From the NCBI GenBank assembly GCA_015698045.1, contig BLAL01000040.1, positions 412,501 through 476,500 of the forward strand: 64,000 nt of DNA, in the 5' to 3' direction. This document shows, in pieces, positions 27,721-38,425 of this stretch. The translations under genes and the position numbers were made by a program. Under the pieces are notes generated by a model. That model saw only the letters and a program-made list of their open reading frames with translations, was not told the DNA's origin and did no database searches. The first letter of the stretch is position 1, and each line of letters opens with the position of its first letter. Origin of the DNA: Rhizophagus clarus (lineage: Eukaryota; Glomeromycota; Glomeromycetes; Glomerales; Glomeraceae).

Positions 27721-29740
27721 TTAGTATTTTTTAAAAATAAATTCATATATATCTATTATAAACTTTATGCAAACATAATATATGAGTTACTCCCAAATTG
27801 ACTGATCTACGTAAACTCAATTTGTAGATTTAAAAAGTAATTTAATATAAACTCTATGCAAACCTATATATAAGTTATATTAGTATTATTCGGGGTCCTG
27901 TTGCAATCCAAATTAGTTTTAATTGTGGTATCATAGAATTTACAACAAGTGTAGAAATATGTGTTCATTATCAATTCAAATATGATGATGTAATTAGTAC
28001 TGCTTTAGCATCACAGCAGAATGATTTTACAATCCTGATGAAAAATGTATACAGATCTCAATTGTACTTACCAATCTTCTCACAATCAGAAAAAATAAAT
28101 CATAAATAAGTATTATGTAATGATATTACTGACTGGATTCACAATCATAAGGGAGGATGGTCCACTCAATCTTATGTTAATACATATGGAAAGCAATTTA
28201 TTGTTAATTTAACTAAGGCAATTTAGTATATTGATATGCACAATCACAAGAAATTTGAAGAACGATATTTTCACATACCTAGAATTTTTCTTGAATTTTT
28301 TGATTGTGCAAATCCAGAATCATACAAATAATCACGAAAACTCATTGATGCAAATGAATTAAATATATGCTGCCAGGCTCTTGTCTCATATGCTACATCA
28401 TCATGAATATTAATGGTGAATTTTAAATGGCTTCGTAATGCATTTAGTTATTTCATTATAGTTATGTTAAATTATGTTGATTTTCTGCAATACCAACATA
28501 GTGTTATTTCTAAAAATTATGCATCAGAATTTTTTATATGATCTATTGATTATACTACAACAATCAAAGTCTATAAGTAAAACATTTGGATTACACTTGT
28601 TGATAAAACCAAATATCATTATTTTGAACAGCTACTTAATAATATACCATCATGGAAACCAGTTGATATAGAAGAATATTTGCCAATTAATCCTGTATAA
28701 ATGTGTAAAATAATATCATTTGTTTAATATATAATTATTTTAATAAAGTATTTTATGTTATAGACAAAAAATGCGTTACATTCAAGACCTATCTCATGCA
28801 TTTTCCTTTAAAATTAAAGAGTATCAATTTAATTCTGAAAATTATATTTTTAATATAATTTCAATCTAGAAGATTGAGTAATATATTGAAGAAAATATGA
28901 TTATTCAAAAAAATGCGCAGATTATAAGCAAATTACAAGCTAATGCACTATGATATTATACTCAAATGATGTAGGCAAATTATTTGCATACTTGTGATCT
29001 TTTCCTTCCTAAGGTTAAGTCATCTGTATTTTGAACAATATATAGAATACTGACAGGTGATGTTTCTGCAACTGAGAATACATTTGAAGCAAAAGTCAAT
29101 GAACGCATTAGACTTGCTTTAGAATTTAGAGATTCAGATATTACTGTTAATTTACGTGAATATAAAGACAAAAAATCTAGTAAATATGATATTTTTTGAA
29201 AAGTTATAGCACAATTTCTTGCAGGAAAAGCAGCAGATACTGTAACTGCTATAAATGAACATAGATATGACAGTTGTTCATCTTGCAACTGCAATTTCAG
29301 TAAATGATCTTTTGCATCAAATTGAACATGAATGCCTATCTGAAACACCAATTCCCAGTATACAATGGTTACAACTGCAATTTTGGTTTAAGGATCCAAC
29401 ACGGTTAAGTAGTTTGCAATATACTGGTTTATTACCCCTGAAGTTCATAGTTCAAACATGTCAGTTATAAGCTTTTCATCCAGATGTTCACGATACATCA
29501 GCATTGTTTTATTATGAAAAGAAATTTGTTGTTAAATTTTGGGAAAATATAAATTTTGTCTTTTTAGATAACAAACATTGTTGAAAAGTTGGGGAACCTG
29601 GATTTTTTATCACTGCAGTAGAAAGAGGAAAGAAAATTGTAGTCAGTAAAGATACTACATTTTTGGTTGCTAACTATGACTTCATTAAAATAGAAATAAT
29701 ACCTAGTGTAGCTATGATATGTAGATTAGTATTGTTAGTA

Positions 29741-30013
29741 TTAAGGTAAAAAGAGTTAAATGAATAATAAAAGGAGTAAAAAAAACATAAATATTATTGT
29801 TAATATTAAAAGGTGTATATTAGTATTATTAGTTTTATAATATAAAGTAAAAAAATGCATTAATATTAAAATAATTAGTATTAATAAACAAATATTTTTA
29901 TACCTGTATAATAAATTATGAAATATATGTAAAAGTATTATACATAATTAAAAAATATTAAATAAAGAGATAAAAAAAAAGGATAAGATAAAATAAAAAA
30001 ATAAATATATTGT
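29741..30013. repeat. AT-rich diverged repeat, similar to 32014-32280
   Basis: TTAGTATTGTTAGTATTAAG followed by GTAAAAAGAG recurs in variants here and again after the polypurine element (TTAGTATTGTTAGTATTAAA near 32063). The polypurine element therefore lies between two parts of one AT-rich repeat. Confidence 0.5.
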
Positions 30014-32013
30014 TAGGAATCTTGCTAATTTGCTTCGTGGGTAAAATCACCTAGGTGATTTCACCTATAAATAATTTATCAAAATCAGGTGATTTCACAT
30101 GTATAAAAAATTTTTAATAAATTTAATAGTACGCAAATCTTTATTAATTAATTTTAAAATTTAATTGGTTAAAATTTATAATATTGTTTACATAAAAATT
30201 TAATGATTGTAAGAATATTGTCCGGTCAAATGTATCGCTAATTTGGCAATAATTTTCTGTACAAAAAAATAACAAAATTAACTAACTTTATTTCTTTAAA
30301 TCCTGTTTATCAAAGTTAATATTTTTTACAATTATTTATCTTTAACATAACTGGTAATGATAATAATGATACAAAAAAGAGAAGCCTAACAATTATGATA
30401 ATAAGAGAGAGAAATAATGGAAATAATATTAGAAATAAATAATTGGAGATAAAGAAAATGATAGGAGACAAAAGATATAGTAAAAAAAAAGAAAGATAGT
30501 GAAAAGAAGAGGGAAAGAATACAAAAATAAAAGGAACAGGATCGAAAACAAAAGGAATAGGGATAAAATAAAAGGGAATAGAAATAAAAATAAAAAGATA
30601 ATAGGAAGGGGCAAAAAAAGAGAAAAGATGACAAGAAGAGGACAAAAAAATGAAAGGATGACAAAAGGGAGATGAACAAAATGAAAGGATGATGATAAAC
30701 AAAGAGATGATAAGAAAGAAATGAAAAAATGAAAAGATGATGAGAAGGAGAAATGAAAAGATGACAAAAATAAATGATGATAAAAACAAAACAATGATAA
30801 GAACGAAATGATGAGAATGAAATGATAATTGATGATGAGGACGAAATGATAATTGATGTTGAAGACGAAACAATAATTGGTGATGAGGATGGATGAAACA
30901 ATAATCAATGATAAAAATGGACAAAACGATAATTGATGATAAGGATGAAATAATAATTGATGATTAAGATGAAATGATGATTGATAAGGATAAAATAACG
31001 ATGAGGACAAAATGGTAATGAGGATGAAACGATTATGAGAATGAAAGGAAAAAGGAGTGATAATGAAAAAGAAGAAAGTGAATAAAAACAAAAAGAAAGG
31101 GGAATAAATTAACAAAAGATAAACCATAAAATGAAGAAAAAATAGTTAGTAAAAATGAAATATGAAAACGAAATTGAAAAAAAAATAAGAAAAAATGCCA
31201 TACCTTGTTCGCAAAACTAAGACCTAAAAAAACAAAAGGAGGCGAAATGATAAGGATGAAATAAATCGATGATGAGGATGAAATGATAATTAATGATAAA
31301 GACGAAATGATAATTGGTGATGAGGACAGATGAAACAATAATCGATGATAAGAATGGACAAAATGGACAAAATGGTGATGAGAATGAAACGATCATAAGA
31401 ATGAAAGGAAAAAGAAGCGATAATGAAAAAGAAGAAAGTGAATGAAAACAAAAAGAAAAGAGGAATAATTTAATGAAAGATAAACCATAAAAAGAAGAAA
31501 AAATAGTTAGTAAAAATGAAATATGAAAATGAAATTAAAAAAAAGATAAGAAAAAAATGCCATACCTTGTTCGCAAAACTAAGACCTTAAAAAAAAAACA
31601 AAGAGAGGAAAAAAAAAAGAAATAATATGCCATCATTTAATGTAAACCTGGAAGAGATTAAAGATCTAAAAAGAAAGGAAAAATAATAAATGGAAAGGAA
31701 AATGAAAACAAAAAGAACAACAAAAAACAACATACCTTTGACACAAAATTAAAAGAGCTTAAAAGGCCTAAAAAAGAAAAGAAAAAGGAATTAGAAATAA
31801 CTAGAAAAAAAAGTGAAAACAAGAGAAGGAAAAAAAAATATACCTCGAAACTGGAAAACCTAGAAAAAAAATAATCAATTTAAAAATTAAAAATTAATCA
31901 GGTGATATCACTTGCCAGGTTAAATCACCTATATCGAAATAAATAAATTATAAAAATCAATCAGGTGATATCACCCGAGTTATATCACCCCCGGTTAAAA
32001 CTAATTATAATCT
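30014..32013 (-). mobile_element. Polypurine element, copy 1, with splice-like cassettes on the minus strand
   Basis: About 2 kb, flanked by ATTGT (30009-30013 and 32014-32018). The ends TAGGAATCTTGCTAATTTGC and, read inward from the right, AGATTATAATTAGTTTTAAC are weakly inverted. Subterminal GGTGATATCACC-type palindromes lie near both ends (30050-30090 and 31900-31990). The interior is almost free of C on the plus strand. On the minus strand it is a long polypyrimidine tract broken by short segments such as GTCTTAGTTTTGCGAACAAG (near 31205 and 31567), each preceded by TTTTTTTAG and followed by GTATGG. Open frames rich in Phe, Ser, Ile and His on the minus strand are by-products of the base bias. 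A second copy lies at 62350-63979. Confidence 0.7.
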
Positions 32014-32559
32014 ATTGTTAATATTAAAGTAAAAGGAGTAAAAAAACATAGTTATTATTATTATTAGTATTGTTAGTATTAAAGTATAAGTAAAAAGAAA
32101 TAAAGAAAATATAGATATTATTATTATTATTATAATAAAAAGTAACAAAGGTAAAAAAAATAATAAATATTTCTATATTTATGCAAGAGATAAAAAAATA
32201 AATAAGATAATAAGACAAAAAATATATGTATGATTAAATAATTAAATTATATGCAAAAATTAACCTAATTTTAATTGGTCAGAAAATAAAAATCCACATG
32301 CATAATTATTAAATATCATCCTTACCTCAGGCTTTATCCAAAGGTTGTTTCATTAACACATAATTATTTATATATATTTTACTTTTATTGACTTTTTACA
32401 AGGTTTTATTTCTCAGTCTTTTATTTCTTTTTTCAGATTTACATTATCAACTCCTTTATCTATAGATTTATTATAGAAAATATCTATTCATAATCTTACA
32501 TTTACTAAAGATAAAATATGGATCCCCTAGTGTCAGGTTTTATCGATATAGAAAGATAA
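32014..32559. other. AT-rich stretch, repeat remnant then nothing recognised
   Basis: The first 270 bases are the second half of the diverged AT repeat. The rest, to 32559, has no coding or structural signal that I can support. Confidence 0.5.
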
Positions 32560-32990
32560 TTTGAATATATCTTCTAGTCTAAAGAAGCGTTCTTATAGAG
32601 TTAATCCATATTTGTATCACCATCATATTAATACTATGAATCAAAAATGCTCTTGTAAAGGCTTCTTCAGTATATTTGATTATTATATTACTCATGTAAG
32701 TTGATCATGCAACTTGTATTATTTGTAGTAGTTAGGTGCTTGTAGCTATTTAAAGGGTTAATGCCTTATAGTGAAGATGATATTTTGTATTTTGCAAGGT
32801 TAAGTTGCTTTTCTTTATGAATTCAACTGAGATGTTTATGATTACTATTTTGTTTAATTTTTTTAAATTAGTGTTAATTTGATCAAGTATCGATGCTCAT
32901 ATGTGTTTATATATATATTAAATTTATCTTATTAGCCTTGTTACTTTTAATTATAGATTCTTTTGTTATAATAAAATAAAAAATTATATA
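32560..32990 (+). mobile_element. Retroelement 3' end relic, LINE-like
   Basis: A short coding-like segment (SLKKRSYRVNPYLYHHHIN, then CSCKGFFSIFDYYITHV) near 32580-32700 is followed by a tail that resembles the LINE 3' region at 3711-3870 (CTGAGATGTTTATGATTACT near 32838; TTTTGTTATAATAAAATAAA at the end). It is 5'-truncated and carries no reverse transcriptase. The family call rests on that tail match. Confidence 0.4.
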
Positions 32991-33299
32991 TTATCCTCTT
33001 GTGATAAATTAAAAAATAACCAATACAAATTCAATATAAATTTAAAACAAATTTAATAATTTTTATCATACAAATTAAATATAAATTCAATCACAATTTA
33101 TTTATATCATACTCATGTTAAGAATTAAAAATAATCTGTAATCCAATCACATAAATGAATATGCATGTACAATTTTTGTATGATAGATATACATGATTTT
33201 TTAAAATGATTTTTTTAAAATTCAAAAGCTTAAATGTGCTAATAATAAAATGACTAAAATATATACAAAGTCACATTACATTTTACAATATAATTGTAA

Positions 33300-34200
33300 T
33301 TGAGAAGAACCTTTTTCTACTTTTTTTTGAGCTTGTTTAGTCAGATATTTATGCTACATACAGCTACTTTTTGCTTCCTTCCATTCAGGTAAATGATTGC
33401 CAGATGTTATATATTAATGTTTTTTAGAGGGTCCACTTGAATAAATTTAAATTGATTTATTATAACTTTATGTATTTCTTTTTCTTCTAATCTTACTTTA
33501 ATTAAATCCTAAATTAACTGTAATCTAAAAAAATTAATAATTGCTAAAAAAATACTAGTAGCAGGTTCTTTTTACTAGCAATTGAGTACTATAATACTTG
33601 ATCAGCAATGTCCACATCATTTATAGCTATTTATACTTGTTTCTTGTAATTAATATCTTATTCTCTCAATTCAATTTTCATTCTCATTGATTTGGTGAAT
33701 GGTTAAAAGCATTGTTACTAGACCGTTATCTATACATAGAATAATCAATACATTATTATCAACTATACCAGAAACTCTAATTTATTTTTTATGTAATATT
33801 TAAAAAGTTTTAATACTAGAAAAATAATTATCTATATAAATATTAAATATCTTATTTTGAGTAATATAAGATATGATAGTAAATTTCATTTCTTACTTTA
33901 TTTAAATTTGATATTTGTTAAACTTCAGATTGATTCTGAATTCTTAATATAAAAAAAAAGCAAATATATATCCAAAATTATAGAGAGAAAGAATTTTGTA
34001 ACTTTTGAATATAGGCTTATTTTTAATTCTAATTGTATGACCACTTCTATTAGAAAATCTGACTATCATCTTGTTAATCAAAGCATTTGATAATGGAATA
34101 CAAATTGATTTAGAAATCATTTAAATATGAGTGAGTAAAGAATCTAATTTGAAATACCAAAAAGAAGGTAGAACTGTACAATCTGAAATATGCATAAAAC
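33300..34200 (-). mobile_element. piggyBac-like transposase relic, C-terminal two thirds
   Basis: Minus-strand translation shows the piggyBac order: LPSFWYFKLDSLLTHI, IVRFSNRSGHTIRIKNKPI, then FNIYIDNYFSSIKTF, GIVDNNVLIILCIDNGLVTM with LTIHQINENEN, and a C-terminal HLPEWKEAKSSCM with KYLTKQAQKK. The core is DDE_Tnp_1_7, in which the Asp residues of the first motif region, IYIDNYFSS and CIDNG are the usual acidic positions. Several stops and shifts make it inactive. The N-terminal part is missing; upstream lie a split MITE and the element at 34214-38243. Ends and TTAA flanks were not found. Confidence 0.7.
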
Positions 34201-34457
34201 TATAAATGCCCCCAGGACCCTGAACAATATATATATACAGTAGGTCACATTAAAATCCAAATTTTTTACTATGATTAATAAGCAAATTATTTTAAACTCT
34301 GCTAAGCAAAATTTTATTATAACATCAAAAATTTTATATTGCTAAGCAACTCATTTTATGACATATATAAAAACTTTTATAAATAACTTATAAATTTATA
34401 TTTATAGTAAATTTATTATAAAAATAAAATACAAATAAAATTTTAATGTGATAAATA

Positions 34458-35148
34458 AGGATCCCGGAAACTCTATATAAAGGTTGGTCTAAATTTTGGG
34501 AAATTTACTATTAACTTTACCCAGTTTAAGTCAAAAATTTACTAGTAACATTACCCAACTTAGAAATAACCTTAAATATTTCCTAATGTATTTTACCCAA
34601 AATAAAAATAACCTATTATGTTCTTATATAAGCAGTTTATTAATAAAATGCAAAATATTATACAATTTATTAATTAAGAATTGATACTAAAATATTAATT
34701 ATATGTTTTTGTGAAAAGAAATCAAAAATTTTCCAAGAATTTCCTATTAAACATAAACGATCAATTAGATTAACAACCATTGAATTAGCGCAAATTATAT
34801 CTAGATTATTATTATCAAAGTGATAAATCACTTGTTTTGGAGGATAATTTATAGGATTTTGAGACTTTCGGCTTGCATCTTTTGAAAAGAATAATTTTTA
34901 CAAAAGGTATATATATTATCCCTATAAAATTGCATATGCTCGTTACCCATTATAGTAATAACCTCGAAAGTGATAATAGGACTTTTACCCATTTTATAAA
35001 ACAACAATTTTATTTTTACCTGATTTAAGAATTAACCTAAAATTTTTTTATAATAACATTACCCAACTTAACAAGTAACAATTTTGGATTTTACATAATA
35101 AATTTACCCATTTTAATGGCAACCTCTATATAGAGTTTCCAGTGTCCT
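34458..35148. mobile_element. Nested 691-bp element, perfect 8-bp duplication GATAAATA
   Basis: The left end AGGATCCCGGAAACTCTATA and the right end read inward, AGGACACTGGAAACTCTATA, are inverted copies with three or four differences. GATAAATA flanks it at 34450-34457 and 35149-35156. The interior repeats TTTACCCA / TAACCT-like motifs (for example TTTACCCAGTTTAAG, ATTACCCAACTTAG) several times in diverged form. It belongs to the AGGACCC clan. Non-coding; the one open frame at its start is made of the repeats. Confidence 0.75.
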
Positions 35149-35259
35149 GATAAATAACTTAATTTAAATACCCAAAATATTAAAAATTTAAAAATTAATA
35201 CTATTATAAGGATACTAACCTTTCAATAAATATTATACCTAGAGTTATAAAAAATAAAG

Positions 35260-35870
35260 CACAATTATTTTCAACCGTTCTGAATAATTTACTTAAGCAC
35301 AAAAAGTTGATTTCATTTAACCAAAAATAGTAAAATTACACTTTAAAATTAAAATCAAATAAACAATAAATAATTGAAAGTATAAACCTTGGTTGCATTC
35401 CACAAATATTAATCCAATCATCCTAAATTTTACTGTAAATAGATTCGACCCCACTGAACAACTTTATTTAAGTAGAAAAAGACGATTTCATTTAACCAAA
35501 GTGGTAAAATCATGCTCTGAAGTTGCAAAACAGGTTTTTGCAAAAAAATTGATAATACAAAAATAGCCAATACTCCATGAATATTATGCCAATCGTCATA
35601 AAAATTAATATGCAAGTAGATTTAATCCCGCTAAACAACTTTACTTAAGCAGAAAAAGTGATTTCATTTGAAAAAAAAAAATTTTGGAATTAGTACTGTT
35701 TAAAAAATACAAATTTCTTCATAAATATTATACCTAGCCTTAAGAAAATTAAGATCTGAGTACTTTTAACATTGCTAAACAGCTTTACTTAAATATAAAA
35801 AGTGATTTCATTCAACTAAAATTTATTTTACATATAGTTAAATTTAGTAAACAAAAAACAAGAATAAGAG
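35260..35870. repeat. Four diverged direct repeats of about 180 bp
   Basis: The motif CTTTACTTAAGCAGAAAAAG with TTTCATTTAACC recurs near 35290, 35462, 35640 and 35785, together with ATTCCACAAATATTA or CATAAATATTATACC. It forms the inner part of the 34214-38243 element. Confidence 0.55.
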
Positions 35871-35974
35871 AATATTATTATAAAAAATGTATTTTTTTAT
35901 AAATATAATATTTAATTTTATAGATATTCTTATTTTTTGTTTGCTAATTTTACTCATATATACAGTTAAAAAAA

Positions 35975-37930
35975 TTTTTTGTCACAGTTTCTCTATTTCT
36001 CTCAAGTCACCTCCACCTTTTGACAGCAGAAATGGACCTGTGATTATCAATACTGTTAAGGAAGAGTTAGCTTCCATACTTCGCAAACAAAAGCTTTGCT
36101 ATGTGATATTTTACAAAAACTACCTTAGCTTGCCAAAGGCATAACGGTGATCACGCCTGGAGCAGCTGCTCTTTTTGACAACTTTTCTGACTACCAAATG
36201 GACTTAGGTCTCACCAAAATCAAACCCAAGGCTAGCACTCAACAAATAATGGCAGCCAACGTCTTAGGGACAGTATATTTCCTCTCTTCCTCAGCCTTTT
36301 TGGACACTATCATTTTTTCAGCCCTTGAGCAAATATCACGTGACGTGGAAGAACTGATAGATACGATCAATAAAATGCACCAATTAGCAATGACTGAGAT
36401 AACATCAAACAAAGGGATGAATCACCAAAACCCACCTGACAATTTACCAAATATAGATATGGATATGGATGCACAACAACAATTAAATACTGCTTTGAGC
36501 ACGCCATTATCTCCAAATCCTGTTCGTTCCACTGAACCTAAAACTTTCTAGAGTCCAGTGCTGACTAAGAATTAGAAGAAAAAGTTGAAACAAAAGGCTA
36601 AAGCTGCAGAAAAAAAGGCTTTCCTACAGGAAAACAGCTTGTCATTTTCAATTGCATCACCTGATTCCACTCTTAATAATCAGTCACGACAGCCTGTTGA
36701 ATTATCGATATCTAATTCTAATATCTCCTTAGCTCTCTCTCTTTCAAGTGGTAATAAAAGAGAAAACATCAGCTACCAAGAAAACCAGAGTGGAGGAAGG
36801 CTATACTGGAAACAACCTCATCATTACAGGATACCAGCCTGGGCATGAAGAAAAACTGTTTTTATTGGATCTAGTAGTTTACGATATCCCTGCCAAATGA
36901 ACGAATTATGTGCTTCTTATGGAACTCAACAAGTGGGGCAAAGTAGTATCAGTCAGCACACAAGTGCAGAAGAAATACTTAACAGCAAGAGTTCGACTGA
37001 TACCTAACTATAATTGTCTAAAAACATACAATAATAGTGATTGGTCAGTCTCTCTCAGTAATATTCCTGTCTGATGGTTTCCTGCCACCTGGTCTCTTTC
37101 AGAATGGAAATAGCGTGAGAAATTCCAGGCTGTTATTCCTCATATCCCTGATGATATAACTACCGAATCGCTCTTTTCTAATGGCTTATTAAGCCAATTC
37201 TTAATAGATAGTGACATTAAATCTTTTAAAATCATTAAGGAGAAGGACGGGTCTAGGTTTTTAATAGGATATTTCGCAACTTGGAACATGCTCTCAAAAA
37301 GAATCCTACACAAACAGAAGTGGAATGATGTTGAATTGGCATGATGCTGTTATTTTACACCTTTCTTCTGTTCCTCCAAACAGCCTCCAGTCCAAGTTGG
37401 ACTGGATAACTTTTGTAATAAGAAGTCCTCCCGCTCTAGAGTAGTGACTGGAGGTAATACAATACCTCTTGGGTCATGAAGATCTCAGAATCAAGCATTG
37501 AAGAACACATCTTCGCAAACTCCCTTGTCTTCCAACATGTCAAACAAGCAGGCCGATGGATCTTTTACCAAACGCCAGGAATCGCAAAAGTCTAACAGCT
37601 CGCAGCCTAATATCAGAAAGGTGGAACTCAAGCAACTGTTAGAACGATTAATTAGTTTGTGTAGTTAACGTATTAGTAATAAAGGGTTAATTATAGGGGA
37701 ATCATAATCCTAACTAATTTTTCATTTTTGAAGATTAGTTTTCTTTACAATTTTTCTTTATATGTATTATTTCCCTTATCTTATTTTGTGTTTATAGACG
37801 GTTTGGCTGAACTGTGTCTCCTAAGAGGCTTGGAGTATCTTTCAATATATTGATGCGATATTTGTATATCCTCCTCAATTTTTACAATAAAGTATACGTT
37901 GTCCAACATCTTTAAAATTAAAAAAAAATA
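35975..37930 (+). mobile_element. LINE ORF1-like relic with 3' untranslated region
   Basis: Open pieces in shifting frames read TVITPGAAALFDNFSDYQMD, TKIKPKASTQQIMAANVLGT, VEELIDTINKMHQLAMTEIT (36147-36440), a Lys/Ala/Glu linker (KQKAKAAEKKAFLQEN, 36590-36640), then IPVWWFPATW-like residues in the order typical of the RRM-type ORF1 of Rhizophagus LINEs, FSNGLLSQFLIDSDIKSFKI with EKDGSRFLIGYF (37170-37280), a Ser/Lys-rich tail and VELKQLLERLI (37620-37655). Stops and shifts interrupt it in several places. A 3' region with an AATAAA-like signal (ACAATAAAGTATAC, near 37887) follows. There is no reverse transcriptase, so the copy is ORF1-only or has lost ORF2. The product would be an RNA-binding chaperone of the LINE particle if the family call holds. 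Confidence 0.55.
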
Positions 37931-38243
37931 TTTAATTTTATAGAAACTAAAGTGTATAAAATCAATAATATATTGAAAAAAGAAAATATCTTTTTAAAAA
38001 AATTTTTAAAAGTACAAGTAAAATTAAAATTTTTTCTTATATATGTAGTATAAAAATCACCCTTGCTACGCAAAATTTATATATAACTTTAACAATTTTA
38101 ACTCCTTATTACGCATCTATAATTACGACTTTTTTTTATTTTTTGCTTTCTAATAAGCAAAATTCTATATGACTTAAAAAAAAATTTTATATGATAAATA
38201 AGCAAATTTTTTTGTTACCTATATATGTATTGTTCAGGGTCCT

Positions 38244-38425
38244 ATGCCACCCAAATCCAAAATAATTTAAGATTATGGTAGCCTAAATATACAAATCCAA
38301 ATTAATTTACAAATTACATATATAAATTTTGCAATTTGTACATTTGAAATTTGGAAATTATGGCTGTCAAAATATACAAATTAATTTAGAATTTACTTAA
38401 AATAATTTGGGTGGCATCTATATAC
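38244..38425. repeat. MITE with ATGCCACCCAAAT ends, split by the 4 kb element
   Basis: Starts ATGCCACCCAAATCCAAAAT and ends AAAATAATTTGGGTGGCATC, inverted to each other. The terminal bases CTATA-ATGCC lie to the left of the 4 kb element at about 34201-34213, so that element inserted into the first bases of this MITE. Further copies are at 44407-44592 and about 44667-44845. The inner half is another AAATTAATTT/ACAAATTACA palindrome. Confidence 0.7.

Larger units (their letters stand above)
18379..27899. mobile_element. 9.5 kb ladder element, AGGACCC-type ends, 8-bp target duplication
   Basis: Left end AGGATCCTGAACAATACTAA; the right end read inward is AGGACCCCGAATAATACTAA, a match of about 24 in 27 when extended. 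Flanks are GTTGCAAC (18371-18378) and GTTGCAAT (27900-27907), a 7-of-8 target duplication that lies inside the decayed gene described at 18183-29740. Without its own inserts the element would be about 1.5-2 kb and consists of a ladder of exon-like cassettes followed by a tail containing TTAAAAACTGAAAAAGAATA and CTCTACGCAAAC-like repeats. A second, shorter copy of the same family is nested inside it at 25724-26925. No transposase is encoded by the element itself. An 8-bp duplication fits hAT, P or Merlin-type enzymes; I cannot say which moves it. Confidence 0.7.
18183..29740 (+). pseudogene. Decayed Rhizophagus-type repeat gene, split by an inserted element
   Basis: The N-terminal piece at 18183-18378 reads MPFANVQISKGSQILHG and MSVKDFFIMLITKEIFYEYN. 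The rest is found after the inserted 9.5 kb element, from 27908: VISTALASQQNDFTILMKNV, MHNHKKFEERYFHIPRIFLE, LIDANELNICCQALVSYATS, IPSWKPVDIEEYLPINPV (to about 28700), KVNERIRLALEFRDSDITVN (about 29090-29150), VVHLATAISVNDLL and TPIPSIQWLQLQFW (29270-29390), and VFLDNKHC..KVGEPGF with AVERGKKIVVSKDTTFLV (to about 29690). I recall closely similar long proteins as a repeated Rhizophagus family, but I do not know what they do; the Asp in FLDNKH and the conserved Gly/Pro motifs might belong to a transposase-like nuclease core. Many stops and shifts make it a relic. The insertion divides it cleanly at an 8-bp duplication. Confidence 0.55.
34214..38243. mobile_element. 4 kb AGGACCC-ended element, 8-bp target duplication
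   Basis: The left end AGGACCCTGAACAATATATA and the right end read inward, AGGACCCTGAACAATACATA, match over the first 16 bases and beyond. Flanks ATGCCCCC (34206-34213) and ATGCCACC (38244-38251) are a 7-of-8 duplication. It landed at the very first bases of a MITE (38244-38425). It contains another element (34458-35148) and a LINE ORF1-like relic (35975-37930). Between about 35260 and 35870 four diverged direct repeats of about 180 bp carry AACTTTACTTAAGCAGAAAA-like motifs. No transposase is recognisable. Confidence 0.7.

Noticed and set aside
30316-31338. Several long open frames on the minus strand rich in Phe, Ser, Ile and His
   Set aside because: They overlap each other in different frames and follow from the lack of C on the plus strand. 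No domain or start signal; same in the second copy at 62664-63870.
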